From Bradymonadales bacterium (lineage in GTDB: Bacteria > Myxococcota_A > Bradymonadia > JAFGEP01), in contig JAFGEP010000005.1 of assembly GCA_016931535.1 (NCBI GenBank), positions 1 through 64,000 of the forward strand: DNA of 64,000 nucleotides, written 5' to 3'. Positions 18,178 through 27,762 of this stretch are shown piece after piece; position 1 is the stretch's first letter, and each line of letters starts with the position of its first letter. The notes beneath the pieces were generated by a model. That model was not told the origin of the DNA. It saw only the letters and a program-made list of their open reading frames with translations, and ran no database searches. A program made the translations under genes and the position numbers.

Positions 18178-18846
18178 TTACCGGAACCACACGGTGAAGC
18201 CAGCGGCTCCCCAGGGTTGGCCCGACAGGCTCAACCCGACCCCCGAAGCGTCATAGTCCTCCGGGTCGCCGGAGAGGGCGGAGAGGCCGGAACAGGCCCC
18301 TCCGTCGAACCGCATGCAGGCCAGGTCGTCGTCTCCGATGAAGTTCAGGAGAAAGCCGGCCTGTGCGAAGATCGAAAGGTACTGGGTTGGAAAGTACTCT
18401 CCCAGCAAGCCGATGCCGATCACGATGTTGGTGGAGGAACGGTCGCTATCGTTGTCTCTACCTGGCGCATTGATGTCCTCGCTGAAGGTCTGGACGTCGC
18501 CGCCCAGGATGACCGACAGATGCCCTCGCTGCCAGTAGGCGACCTTGTAGCTGCCGTACAGGCCGAAGTCGAACTCGGTCATGCTGTACTCGGTCTCGGC
18601 GTTGTCCACGTCCTCCGGCTCCACCGTCGCCGTGAGGAAGCGCATGCCGAAGGTGAGGTGGATGCCCAGGAGGGGGGTGACATAGGTCCGGATGTTGATC
18701 CCGTTGGTACCTCCCAGAGAGGTGTTGGCACCCACGCCAAATGCGCCGCTCTTGTTGGCCCAGTCCTGCTCCTGAGCCATCGCGTTGCCAGCCGCCAGCA
18801 GTGTACCGATCACCACAAGCGAACAGAACCATCCCAGTCGCTTCAT
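18178..18846 (-). CDS. Outer-membrane beta-barrel protein, copy B
   Basis: The 222-residue paralogue of the preceding gene shares its signal-peptide type, AQEQDWANKSGAFGVGANTS and the C-terminal WGAAGFTVWFR. Differences cluster in putative loops (for example INAPGRDNDSDR versus LDAPGDTADTES). The ATG at 18846 has a strong AAAGGAGAAAG site; an upstream in-frame start adds 19 residues before the signal peptide and is rejected. The tandem arrangement points to a local duplication. Each copy seems to have its own promoter, because a terminator-length gap separates them. Function is unknown. Confidence 0.82.
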   Translation of the reverse strand: MKRLGWFCSLVVIGTLLAAGNAMAQEQDWANKSGAFGVGANTSLGGTNGINIRTYVTPLLGIHLTFGMRFLTATVEPEDVDNAETEYSMTEFDFGLYGSYKVAYWQRGHLSVILGGDVQTFSEDINAPGRDNDSDRSSTNIVIGIGLLGEYFPTQYLSIFAQAGFLLNFIGDDDLACMRFDGGACSGLSALSGDPEDYDASGVGLSLSGQPWGAAGFTVWFR

Positions 18847-19140
18847 GTTCTTTCTCCTTTTGCCTGAGTGACCCCAATGAGGGCGACCCTGGTTTCGACC
18901 CACCCCGACACGGACCCCGGTTGCGTCCAGGTCGATTCATGGTTCGCCCTGCACAGTCGTCTGAGTGCTCGTTTCTGCGGAGCTCTGGGTACTGCTCTCC
19001 CTCCCGCTGCTCCTTTTCTTGCCGTTGGTAGCATGGCCCCCCCTTCCCCGCAAATTCGGGCCGGCCCCTATCCCATGAAGGAAGGACTTGTCTTGGCCCG
19101 GTCCCGACTGTTAGTGTTCCTCATCCAACGCAAGAGAAAC

Positions 19141-21207
19141 ATGTCGGTCATGGTTCGGCTCCTGGATCGCTACAGCGATATCGCCCTGGCCCTGCTGGTG
19201 GTGGGGATCGTGGGGATGCTGGTCATCCCCCTGCCGACCGCGCTGGTGGATATCCTGTTGACCGCCAACATCGCGCTGGCGGTCATTCTGCTCTTGACCT
19301 CCACCTATGTCCCCAATGTCCTGCGCATCACCTCCTTTCCGGCCATCCTGTTGTTGACCACCCTGTTTCGCCTGGCGCTCAACGTGTCTACGACCCGTCT
19401 CATCCTGCTACAGGCTTTCGCGGGAGAGGTCATCGAGAGCTTCGGGACGTTCGTGGTGAAGGGGAACTACGTGGTGGGGGCGGTCATCTTCTTGATCCTC
19501 ACCATCATCCAGTTCGTCGTCATCGCCAGGGGCTCCGAGCGGGTCGCCGAGGTCGCCGCCCGGTTTACCTTGGACGCCTTGCCGGGCAAGCAGATGGCGA
19601 TCGATGCCGACCTCCGCTCCGGCTCCATCGATCTGGCCGAGGCGGGGCGCCGGCGGGCGATGCTCCAGCGCGAGTCCCGACTCTATGGTGCCATGGACGG
19701 GGCCATGAAGTTCGTGAAGGGAGATGCCATTGCGGGGATCATCATCACCCTGGTCAACATCATCGGGGGGCTTTCCATCGGAGTTCTGCAGCAAGGGCTT
19801 TCGCTGGGCCAGGCGGCTCGGATCTACACCCTGTTGACCATCGGCGATGGTCTGGTCACCCAGATCCCCTCCATCCTGGTGGCCACGACCGCCGGAATCG
19901 TGGTCACCCGGGTCACCTCCGACGAGGAACGCTCCAACCTGGGCAGAGAGATCTCGGCCCAGCTTCTTGAGCACCCCAAGGCGATCGCCCTCACCGCCGG
20001 TCTACTCTGCCTTTTCGCCGTCATCCCCGGGATGCCCACGGTCCCCTTCCTCCTGCTGGCGATCTTCATCGGCGTCCTGGCGCACAGCCTGTGGCGCCAG
20101 CGTGGGGTGGAAACCGGCGCAACCGACACCGAAGCAACCGGTCCGGAGCAGGTGCCCGCAGAGCCCCACTGCCCGCTGGCCATCCGTCTGGGGGCGGATC
20201 TGGCCGCCCATCTCTCCCAGCGAAGCGGCGAGAACGAGCTCAAGCAGGCGGTCACCCTGATGCGCCAGAGCATTGGACGGCAGTTCGGAGTGAGGATCCC
20301 GCCCCTCCACATCACCCCGGCTTCCCGCCCCATGGACGGCTGGAGCTACCAGATCGAGCTGGACGAAGTGCCGGCGGACCCCATCCGGTTGCGCCCCGAC
20401 AGCCTGCTGGTGGAAGCCACGATCGAGCAGCTACAGATCCGAGGGATCCCGTCGGAGCAGGCTGCCCATCCGATCGCTCCCGATGGTTGTGCCTGGGTTC
20501 CCGAGGCACAACGGGATCGGCTGGATGAGCTGGGGCTGAAGTCCTGGACGATCACCGAGGTCTTGATGCTCCACCTGGCACACGAGGTGAGGGAGAACTT
20601 GCACCTGTTCGTCGGCTTGCAGGAGGTCCAGGTCATGCTGGACGAGCTGGAACGCACCCATCCGGCGCTGGTGAAGGCGGTGGCCGGGAAGTTGGTGAAC
20701 CTGGCATTGCTGACGGACGTCCTGAAGCGGTTGGTGGAGGAAGGGATCTCTATTCGCAACCTCAAGCGGATCCTCGAGACGATCGCCGAGTCAGGGACCA
20801 AGGCGCGCAATCCGGTCGAGCTCACGGAGATCGCGCGAAGCGGGTTGAAACGCGAGATCTCTCACCGCTATTGCACCGAACCCGGCGAGCTCCAGGTTCT
20901 GCTGCTGGATCCACCGGTCGAAGAGATGATCCGCTCCTCCATCCGCCAGACCGACAGCGGCCCGGTGTTGAGCCTCGATCCGGCCATTTCCAAGGAGATC
21001 CTGGAGGCGATGGCCCGCTGTGTGTCCAGCGTTCAGCAGGCGAAGATCGGAACCGTCCTGCTCACCCAGGCCGATATCCGCCGCTATGTCAAGAAGCTGG
21101 CGGATCTGGCAGTGCCCCGGGTCGCCGTCCTGAGCTACCAGGAGCTGCTGCCTTCCCTCCAGATCCGCCCCGTTGGCCAGGTCTCGGTCGGCAGGCCGAG
21201 AACCTGA
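19141..21207 (+). CDS. sctV: Type III secretion export-gate protein SctV (FlhA/LcrD/InvA family)
   Basis: The 688-residue inner-membrane protein has about seven to eight N-terminal helices, then the conserved cytoplasmic loop with GSERVAEVAARFTLDALPGK, QMAIDADLRSGSID and AMDGAMKFVKGDAIAGI. A soluble domain of about 350 residues forms the export-gate ring in this family. The wording matches virulence-type SctV more than flagellar FlhA (KGNYVVGAVIFLILTIIQFV). The ATG at 19141 precedes the first helix; earlier in-frame codons add a low-complexity extension. No other type III or flagellar gene lies in the window, and its neighbours are unrelated, so it is an orphan. A distant T3SS locus could use it. 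Confidence 0.93.
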   Translation: MSVMVRLLDRYSDIALALLVVGIVGMLVIPLPTALVDILLTANIALAVILLLTSTYVPNVLRITSFPAILLLTTLFRLALNVSTTRLILLQAFAGEVIESFGTFVVKGNYVVGAVIFLILTIIQFVVIARGSERVAEVAARFTLDALPGKQMAIDADLRSGSIDLAEAGRRRAMLQRESRLYGAMDGAMKFVKGDAIAGIIITLVNIIGGLSIGVLQQGLSLGQAARIYTLLTIGDGLVTQIPSILVATTAGIVVTRVTSDEERSNLGREISAQLLEHPKAIALTAGLLCLFAVIPGMPTVPFLLLAIFIGVLAHSLWRQRGVETGATDTEATGPEQVPAEPHCPLAIRLGADLAAHLSQRSGENELKQAVTLMRQSIGRQFGVRIPPLHITPASRPMDGWSYQIELDEVPADPIRLRPDSLLVEATIEQLQIRGIPSEQAAHPIAPDGCAWVPEAQRDRLDELGLKSWTITEVLMLHLAHEVRENLHLFVGLQEVQVMLDELERTHPALVKAVAGKLVNLALLTDVLKRLVEEGISIRNLKRILETIAESGTKARNPVELTEIARSGLKREISHRYCTEPGELQVLLLDPPVEEMIRSSIRQTDSGPVLSLDPAISKEILEAMARCVSSVQQAKIGTVLLTQADIRRYVKKLADLAVPRVAVLSYQELLPSLQIRPVGQVSVGRPRT

Positions 21208-21221
21208 GTAAACCCCCTTGC

Positions 21222-21734
21222 CTATTTGCCCTCCCGCTGCTGTCGAACCACAAAGGTACCCGAGAGCAGGTCGGGCCAGGACCGCCTCTGGGGGGAGATG
21301 ACGATCCAGAGAAAGGCGAGGCCCAAGGACAAAGGCACCAGCCAACCCGCCGCGATCCGCAGCAGCAGCCGCAGGCCCGAGGGGGTCTGGCCACGCCCGT
21401 CGACCAGGCTGAGGCCCAAGAGCTTCTTTCCCAACGTGGTGTGCACGGTGCCGAGCATAGCCAGAGAAAAGGCGGTCCACAGCAGCATCCAGGTCATCGG
21501 CACGGACAAGAGTCTTCCCGGTTGTCGGTACAACCGTTCCAGGATCTGGTCGACCGCAAAGATCCCCTCGCCCGCGCGAAACACCCCCAGGTCCAGCGCG
21601 CCGGCCCAGATCATGGCCAGCAGCGACAGGCTGGGCAGAAGACAGTCCAGCAGGGCGGACAGCGTCCGGGTCGGCAGACCGACCGCTTGCGCCTGAACCG
21701 GCCTTCGCCCTGCTCTGCGTGCACTCAGCGGCAC
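21222..21734 (-). CDS. RDD-family membrane protein
   Basis: The 170-residue protein has four hydrophobic segments and the RDD-type elements TLGKKLLGLSLVDGRG and the C-terminal RRSWPDLLSGTFVV. RDD proteins are small integral membrane proteins of mostly unknown role; some affect sodium or proton exchange. The GTG start overlaps the end of rsmE by 10 bases, so it is the last gene of prmA-rsmE-RDD. It converges with sctV, leaving only 14 bases between stops. Confidence 0.78.
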   Translation of the reverse strand: MPLSARRAGRRPVQAQAVGLPTRTLSALLDCLLPSLSLLAMIWAGALDLGVFRAGEGIFAVDQILERLYRQPGRLLSVPMTWMLLWTAFSLAMLGTVHTTLGKKLLGLSLVDGRGQTPSGLRLLLRIAAGWLVPLSLGLAFLWIVISPQRRSWPDLLSGTFVVRQQREGK

Positions 21735-22495
21735 GGCTCTTCCTGCCTCTCGCTAGCGCCGATGCCGAGACGGTCTCGAACCATGGCCACCAGGACGACG
21801 GCTACGGTTTCGGCGCGCAACGGGTAGGGGCCCAGGGATACCGGGTGAAAACCAGCTCGCATGGCGTCATCGACCTCCGGATCGGTCAGCCCGCCTTCCG
21901 GCCCTACGAGCAGGGTAGTGGAGGTTTGGGGCGCCAGGTGTCTGTGCCAGTCGGCAATTTCCCCCTGGGGAAGCCCGACCAGTCGATTGGGGGTCTCGAC
22001 CTGCTTCAGCGCCTGCAGCAGGTGGCGTGGCGTGTCGATCCGGGTGATCAGGGGGCGTCCGCACTGCTTGCCCGCTTCTCGGGCAACCCGTTGCCAGCGC
22101 TCGACAAACTGCTCGTTGTCCCGGGCATGCAGCCGCACGACCGCCCTTTCGCTGATCACGGGAACCAGTCGAGCCACCCCCAGCTCCACCGACTTCTCGA
22201 CCACCAGGCGCCAGCGCTTGGCCTTGAGCAAACCGAACAACAGCGCGATGGAAGGCTGCACCGGTGCTGAGATCCGCTGCCAGCTCCTGTCGGCCAGTGA
22301 CCACTGTCTGCCGCTGGAGACCAGGCGACCGGACAGAACCCGCCCAAGGCCATCCCCGATCTCCACCCGATCCCCCTCGCGAAGGCGCAGCACATGGCAG
22401 AGGTAGTGGACCGTCTCCTCCCCGAGCGGATCACCGCCTGCAACCCGTTCGAGCTCGGCGGTCTCTACTACCTCGCGCCTGACCTTCACGGCCAC
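21725..22495 (-). CDS. rsmE: 16S rRNA m3U1498 methyltransferase
   Basis: The 256-residue SPOUT-fold enzyme methylates U1498 of 16S rRNA. It shows VHYLCHVLRLREGDRVEI in the N-terminal PUA-like part and the knot motif LLVGPEGGLTDPEV followed by SLGPYPLRAETVAV, where most relatives have LG.RILR.ETA. The start is GTG and overlaps the prmA stop by 10 bases. Pairing of prmA with rsmE is common in bacteria, which supports both names. Confidence 0.9.
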   Translation of the reverse strand: MAVKVRREVVETAELERVAGGDPLGEETVHYLCHVLRLREGDRVEIGDGLGRVLSGRLVSSGRQWSLADRSWQRISAPVQPSIALLFGLLKAKRWRLVVEKSVELGVARLVPVISERAVVRLHARDNEQFVERWQRVAREAGKQCGRPLITRIDTPRHLLQALKQVETPNRLVGLPQGEIADWHRHLAPQTSTTLLVGPEGGLTDPEVDDAMRAGFHPVSLGPYPLRAETVAVVLVAMVRDRLGIGASERQEEPCR

Positions 22496-23379
22496 CCCAT
22501 TCGCGCCAGGATCCAGTCTCCATCCAGCCGGGTGGACTGGATCACCAGATTACCACCGGCAAACGCCGGGAAAAACCGGTCGGCCTCCTTCGCCAGGACA
22601 CCGCTCAAGACCAGCTGCCCATCCGCCGCCAGAGTCCTCAACAACCCATCCCGGACGTCGGACAAGGTCGAGGAGAGCATATTGGCCACCACCAGGTCGT
22701 AGCTCGAGGATAGCTCGGCCAGAGGGGTGGTGAAGAAAGGGGCTTTGGCCGCAGGCCCTAGCCCGTTCAACTCCCAGTTGGCTCGCGCCACCTCGACCGC
22801 CACCGGATCGATATCGATCCCTTCGCACCGGCCGGCATCGAGGCGCTGGGCACACATGACCAGGATCCCGGAGCCACAGCCCACGTCGAGGAAGCTCCGG
22901 CCCGGCCTCAACTGGAGAAGATGGTCGATCTCCTGGATGCACAGCCGCGTGGTTTCATGGGTCCCCGTTCCGAAGGCCATCTGGGGATCGACCACCAGCA
23001 CCACATGGTGATCCCCGGGGGGGAGCCGAGTGTCCCAGGTCGGTCGGATGGTGACCCGCGGGGAGACCCGGGTGGGGACGAAGAACTGGCGCCAGTCGGT
23101 CTGCCAGGAGCGCTCGTGAAAGGAGGCGATCTCCACCAGCTTGACCTGAGGCCCCATCAGCACAACGGAGTCCACCAGGGAAACCTGGAGATCGGGAGGA
23201 AAGTAGGCGGTCACCGTGGCTCGATCCTCCGGGGGGGGCGAAAACCGGGACTGGTCGAAGTCACAGAAGGTCCCCCCGTCGCGGATCTCCAGCCCGATGG
23301 CCCCAAGAGCCCAGAGCTCGGCGGCGACCTGGTCTCCCAGCTCCTCGGAGGCGAGCTCCAGTATGAGGCGCGTCCACAT
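22486..23379 (-). CDS. prmA: Ribosomal protein L11 methyltransferase
   Basis: The 297-residue protein has the PrmA layout. An N-terminal L11-recognition domain begins MWTRLILELASEELGDQVAA, then DPQMAFGTGTHETTRLC and the SAM motif FLDVGCGSGIL. VVANML takes the place of the catalytic NPPY-like loop. It trimethylates ribosomal protein L11. The ATG at 23379 fits the family; an upstream in-frame start at 23514 adds 45 unrelated residues. It is the first gene of a three-gene overlapping operon. Confidence 0.92.
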   Translation of the reverse strand: MWTRLILELASEELGDQVAAELWALGAIGLEIRDGGTFCDFDQSRFSPPPEDRATVTAYFPPDLQVSLVDSVVLMGPQVKLVEIASFHERSWQTDWRQFFVPTRVSPRVTIRPTWDTRLPPGDHHVVLVVDPQMAFGTGTHETTRLCIQEIDHLLQLRPGRSFLDVGCGSGILVMCAQRLDAGRCEGIDIDPVAVEVARANWELNGLGPAAKAPFFTTPLAELSSSYDLVVANMLSSTLSDVRDGLLRTLAADGQLVLSGVLAKEADRFFPAFAGGNLVIQSTRLDGDWILARMGWP

Positions 23380-23596
23380 GGGTCTCAGTGTGCCCCAACC
23401 GCCTGTCGCTTGGCAATGGACAGGGTATGTCCCATCTTCTCCATCCATCGTTCTGCAGTGGCCCATAACCCCCTTGCCAAACGAATTCGATATCCCGTAC
23501 AACCAGTCCAACAAGGTGTTTTTGACCGGGGGCCGACCGACTTCGTCGAACCGAGCTGCCTCCTCTCACCGATTGGTTGGGGAGGGTGAAGGTTGT

Positions 23597-23625
23597 GAGA
23601 CCCGCGCCGATCGAGCGCGGGTCTC
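23597..23625. repeat. Perfect inverted repeat in a 432-base gap
   Basis: An 11-bp perfect inverted repeat (23597-23607 with 23615-23625, 7-base loop) lies between the minus-strand gene ending at 23812 and prmA. A second short one (23641-23647 with 23651-23657, CCGTTTG/CAAACGG) is adjacent. Neither is followed by a clean U-run on either strand. They may be a weak terminator pair or operators. The rest of 23380-23811 shows no gene. Confidence 0.5.
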
Positions 23626-23811
23626 TTGGTTTCTTGGGATCCGTTTGCCGCAAACGGTTGCCCGCACTCCCGCCATCCAGGTCGCCACCCTGCCTCCGCG
23701 TAGGTGCCAGCCGGTTCGGGGCTCGGATCACACCGATTCTCCAGAAAACCCCGACGCAATCAGCAGCCAGGGGACTTACACCCTGCGACGAGGCCCGGCC
23801 GCAGAGGAAGA

Positions 23812-26007
23812 TCACGCCGCCTGCGACCGGCGCCGGTTCTTTCGTCTCGCCGGACCACTGGTGAGCCAGGCGACCAGGGCCGGCAGCGGAGCAGCCAGTA
23901 CCAGCCAGAACTGGGCTCGACAGGAGCGATAGGTCAGCCGCACATCATGATGGCCCTCCTCCAGCTCCACCGCCGCAAAGGCGGGAAAGGCGTAGGAAAG
24001 GGGGGCGGGGCGACCATCCACCGTGACCCGCCAGAACGGATGGTAGCTCACACGAAACAGCAAAGCGCCTCGGCGGTTCATCACCACCCGACAGCCGCAC
24101 CAGTCCGCCCCACCCTGGCTGAGCTCCAGCTGCCCCACCTCGCCGGCCGGTACCTGGACCGTGGTTCGCCCCTCCACCTCGACCGGCGCCTCGGTCACCC
24201 CGCCAAAGGCCAGCCCGGTCGGAATGGACAGCAGGGGATGCACCCCTTGCTCGGGCCCGTTGCCTCTGAGCCACCGCAGCACCGAACCCCTGGCGTTGCG
24301 CGGGTAGCCCTCCTCAGCCGGGAGGGTATCGATCGGGGCGCACACGCTCTGGCGATGGCTCACCCTCCACAGGGCATATCGAGGCGATGAGTAGACCCGT
24401 TCGGCATCCACCGCCGAAAAATCGATCTCGGGATCGGCGGCGATGTACTGGAATCCGTAGAGGTCTACAAAGGTCGGGTTCCGGTCCAGCTCGGGGTGGA
24501 AGAACTCCAGGTAGTAGAAATTGAGGCTGTCATGCAACCCCACCCCATAGGACTGGCCGGTATGGCTGGCGGACCACAAAGCCAACAGCGCGGAATGGAA
24601 GTGACCGAACAAGCCGGAGCGGGGATGAACGAAGATCCGCCCCGATCCATGCTCTCGGGTCTGCTCCCGAATGGCCTCGACCAACCCCAGGTACTCGGAC
24701 AGCTCCAGTCCAGCATCTTCCACGGTCCGGAAGGATCGCTTCAGCTCCCCCCATCCGCGTACCGCGGGCAGGGCCAGCAGACCGACAAGAGCCACCCCCA
24801 ACACCAGCTGGCACACCAGGGGGCGAAAACCGCCACCGAATTGCCGACCCGCGTTCAAGAGACCATCTGTGGGCGACGCGATCCGGCTGGCTCGCCCCCA
24901 TGCGCAGCCGGCCTGCCAGATCTCCCCGAATGTCCACCCCACCAGCCAGATGGCTCCCAGGTGAAAAAGCCCCAAGTACCTGAACATCTGGACCGATCGG
25001 TTCCAGAAAAACAGGTCGGCTGCCCATCCCAACCCGGCCCGGCCTACAGTGAACAGCGCTCCCAGGACCACCGTGACCAGCACCTGTCTCGCCACCATCG
25101 AGCGGATCGCCCGCACCAGGCACAGTGATAGCCCTACTCCGGCCAGCAAGGTGAGAATCTCGATCCCCTCCTCCCCGTCGAGTAGGGCCCCCTGCCACAG
25201 CGGCCCGAAAAACCCGGCCCATCCATACCCTTCGACCCGGGTCGAGCTGCCGAAGGGCCATCCCCCCATGGCGGGCAGGCTGGTAACCAGCGGTACGAGC
25301 CAGAAGGAGAGAGTCGCCAAGGTGGCCAGTCCGATCCCCACGGCCCGCCCCAGACGGCGCAGCAGATCGCTTGGCCGGCAAAGAACCCAGGCGAACACCA
25401 CCCCCACCAGCGCCACCCCATAGAAGAAATGGGAGAGAAACAGCAGAGCCCAGGTGACGATCGCAGTGGGAACGCTGCGGCGATCGCCATCCAGGGCGCG
25501 GGCCAGCTCGCCCAGGGCGAGTGGAAGCCAGAGCACCGCCCACGCCTGAGAATGCAGCGCCAGCACCAGGCTGGAATGGACTGTAAGGCCAAACTCCAGG
25601 CTGCTGATGATCAGAATGGAGACCATTCCGGACACCGTGGCCCCCGTGGGGGTCATCCCCATCCGCCGGGCGCCCAGCGCGACGCACCAGGGCGACAGGG
25701 CCACCAGGGCGATCGAGATCGCCTTGTATGCGACGATAGCGGCCGTTCCCCCACCCAGAAGCAGGGTCACCACCCCCCCCACGAAATGGGGAAGTGGCTG
25801 GTAGTACAGCCCGATCGGAAAGCCGAGGTTGAAGTCCGGTGCCCACCATCCAGCGCCTGTCTGCAGGATCTCCGCCACCCGGCTCATGGCAACGATATGG
25901 CTGGAGGAGTCGTCGCCCAGCGGCGGGATCCCGTTCCACCAGGCCCTCGAGAACAGGATCACGGCGGCCGAGGACAGAGCGAGCGCAAGCCGGTGAAGAA
26001 GCCGCAC
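23812..26007 (-). CDS. Large polytopic membrane protein, YfhO/GT-C-like
   Basis: The 731-residue protein has about ten membrane helices in its first 420 residues. An early acidic motif GDDSSSHI sits near residue 31, as in lipid-linked glycosyltransferases of the GT-C type. A soluble part follows. It ends with a beta-rich segment (VSYHPFWRVTVDGRPAPLSY, then AFAAVELEEGHHDVRLTY) and a last helix, as in YfhO-like proteins. A role in transferring sugars to envelope polymers is likely but unproven. The start is GTG with a GGAAGGTGA site. It ends an apparent operon with the deacetylase gene, four bases apart. Confidence 0.72.
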   Translation of the reverse strand: MRLLHRLALALSSAAVILFSRAWWNGIPPLGDDSSSHIVAMSRVAEILQTGAGWWAPDFNLGFPIGLYYQPLPHFVGGVVTLLLGGGTAAIVAYKAISIALVALSPWCVALGARRMGMTPTGATVSGMVSILIISSLEFGLTVHSSLVLALHSQAWAVLWLPLALGELARALDGDRRSVPTAIVTWALLFLSHFFYGVALVGVVFAWVLCRPSDLLRRLGRAVGIGLATLATLSFWLVPLVTSLPAMGGWPFGSSTRVEGYGWAGFFGPLWQGALLDGEEGIEILTLLAGVGLSLCLVRAIRSMVARQVLVTVVLGALFTVGRAGLGWAADLFFWNRSVQMFRYLGLFHLGAIWLVGWTFGEIWQAGCAWGRASRIASPTDGLLNAGRQFGGGFRPLVCQLVLGVALVGLLALPAVRGWGELKRSFRTVEDAGLELSEYLGLVEAIREQTREHGSGRIFVHPRSGLFGHFHSALLALWSASHTGQSYGVGLHDSLNFYYLEFFHPELDRNPTFVDLYGFQYIAADPEIDFSAVDAERVYSSPRYALWRVSHRQSVCAPIDTLPAEEGYPRNARGSVLRWLRGNGPEQGVHPLLSIPTGLAFGGVTEAPVEVEGRTTVQVPAGEVGQLELSQGGADWCGCRVVMNRRGALLFRVSYHPFWRVTVDGRPAPLSYAFPAFAAVELEEGHHDVRLTYRSCRAQFWLVLAAPLPALVAWLTSGPARRKNRRRSQAA

Positions 26008-26011
26008 GACG

Positions 26012-26782
26012 TCACCTTCCGGTCAAGAGACCGCGGTAGGTCGAAGGAACAAAACCGGCTCTCGTCAACCGATCCAGGGTTGTCCGGATGGAGGCGAGGA
26101 GCGTCTCGTGAGTAGTATCTCCAGGATGCAGGGCGACACGGGCCACCGGCAGTCTCGTCAGCCATGGCGTTGCCAGGCGGGCCCACACCCGGCTGGCCAG
26201 CAGCCGACCCGGCGTGCGCGAGGCCCAGGCGAGAACCGGCGAGAAGATCTTTCGACCGGTGGCCAGCTGCTCCAGGAAGAGATGCCCCTCTGTGTACAAA
26301 AAGCCGCTCTCCCGCAGGTACTCGTCGAGCTCCTCAGTGCGAAGCCAGGCGGGCGCCACGAAACCCTGGGGGCACTTCCCGAAGGTGGCCTCGACGAGCG
26401 CCCTGCCGGTCTGCAGACGGCGCCGGATCTCCTGTCCATCGAGGCTCAAGAACTCGCCCTCCCGGTCGGTGAGATGACGGGCAGCCAACCGCTCTCCGAG
26501 TGTCCGCTTGAAGGCGGCATGCTCCTCGCGGTGCGTGAAGCCATGCAGCACGAGCTCCCAGCCGGAATCGGCCAGCTGCCGGATCCGCTCCACAAAAGCA
26601 GGGGATCCTCCCCAGGATCCCCGCCCATGGTAGTCGGGCACGATCAGGAGGCTACCCGGGCTGATGCCGGCATCCCTCAACAAATCCAGCAGCTTTTCGA
26701 TCCGCTCCGCGAACACCGGGCTCACATCGTGGATGGAGACCAGCAGGGGTTTCCCACCAGGGTACGCGCTTTGGTTGTTCAT
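26012..26782 (-). CDS. DUF2334-type polysaccharide deacetylase-like protein
   Basis: The 256-residue protein begins after a short leader with LLVSIHDVSPVFAERIEKLL, the first motif of the DUF2334 branch of the polysaccharide-deacetylase fold. HGFTHREEH (metal-binding His residues) and FVAPAWLRTEELDEYL follow. It has no signal peptide and is probably cytoplasmic. The substrate is not known. Start at 26782 removes a long upstream in-frame extension that overlaps the metallo-beta-lactamase gene. It precedes the YfhO-like gene by four bases, suggesting a joint role in glycan metabolism. Confidence 0.8.
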   Translation of the reverse strand: MNNQSAYPGGKPLLVSIHDVSPVFAERIEKLLDLLRDAGISPGSLLIVPDYHGRGSWGGSPAFVERIRQLADSGWELVLHGFTHREEHAAFKRTLGERLAARHLTDREGEFLSLDGQEIRRRLQTGRALVEATFGKCPQGFVAPAWLRTEELDEYLRESGFLYTEGHLFLEQLATGRKIFSPVLAWASRTPGRLLASRVWARLATPWLTRLPVARVALHPGDTTHETLLASIRTTLDRLTRAGFVPSTYRGLLTGR

Positions 26783-26943
26783 CGTGACCACAGGACCTTC
26801 CCCATGCCCCCCAATCTGTCCTCCATCGTTGACGATAGCCGTTCCCCGCCGGCCGGAGCGAACGTCACTTGCCTGGGACACCCCTCTGCCCGACCGGATC
26901 GCAAGATCTCGGGGGGTGGCCCCGCAAGAACCGCGGCAGGTTT

Positions 26944-27654
26944 TCAGCCGCCCAGAGGCAGCACCACCAGCTCGACCGGAACCTGCATCTGTGCCAGCTC
27001 GGCGCGCAGTAGGTCGGGCGTGCCGGTCAACACGGGAAAGGTCCCATAGTGGCAGGGGATCACGGTATCCACCTGGATGAACCGGCAAGCCAACGCGGCC
27101 TGGTGGGGATCCATGGTATAGAACCCCCCGATCGGCAGGATGGCCACCTGGGGTGTCCACAGATCGCGAATCAGGCTCATGTCCCAGAACAGACAGGTGT
27201 CTCCAGCGTGGTAGATGCGCACGCCGTTGGAGAAATGGACCACGAAGCCGGCCGCCTCCCCCAGGTATCGGATTTGCCCGTCCTCTTCCACGAAACCGGC
27301 GCTGTGCAACGCATGGGTCATGGACACCGCCGCATTGGCCGCCTCCAGCGGCAAGGTCCCCCCCTTGTTCATCCCGATGGCCGACTCCACCCCTTTGCTG
27401 GCCAGGTACATGGCGATCTCGTGGATCGCCACCACCGGGATCGGGTCGGATCCGACGACCTGCAACACGTCTCCCATGTGGTCGTTGTGCCCATGGGTGA
27501 TCAGGATGGCGTCGGGCTTTACCCCATGCCAGTCCTCTGGACAGACCGGGTTGGTCACGGTCCAGGGATCGATCAGGATCCGTTTCCCCTCGGGGCCGGT
27601 GAGCATGAAGGTAGAGTGTCCTAGCCAGACGATGTCGACGCCTTTAATATCCAT
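26944..27654 (-). CDS. Metallo-beta-lactamase-fold hydrolase (UPF0173/UlaG-like)
   Basis: The 236-residue protein has THGHNDHMGD (H54, H56, D58, H59), HAGDTCLF with the bridging Asp, and PCHYGTF with the last metal ligand. The short, single-domain layout fits UPF0173 metal-dependent hydrolases. No signal peptide is present. The substrate cannot be deduced. It is divergent from the HD-domain gene, sharing a 108-base gap. Confidence 0.85.
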   Translation of the reverse strand: MDIKGVDIVWLGHSTFMLTGPEGKRILIDPWTVTNPVCPEDWHGVKPDAILITHGHNDHMGDVLQVVGSDPIPVVAIHEIAMYLASKGVESAIGMNKGGTLPLEAANAAVSMTHALHSAGFVEEDGQIRYLGEAAGFVVHFSNGVRIYHAGDTCLFWDMSLIRDLWTPQVAILPIGGFYTMDPHQAALACRFIQVDTVIPCHYGTFPVLTGTPDLLRAELAQMQVPVELVVLPLGG

Positions 27655-27762
27655 TCAACTCTCCTGTACCCCCCTCTCCAGGGCAGACCGGAAGGGAAAG
27701 ATGATGACCCCACTGCCAGCCGTACGGCCAGGAGCAAAGCAGCAAAAGGAGTCGATCGTCAA

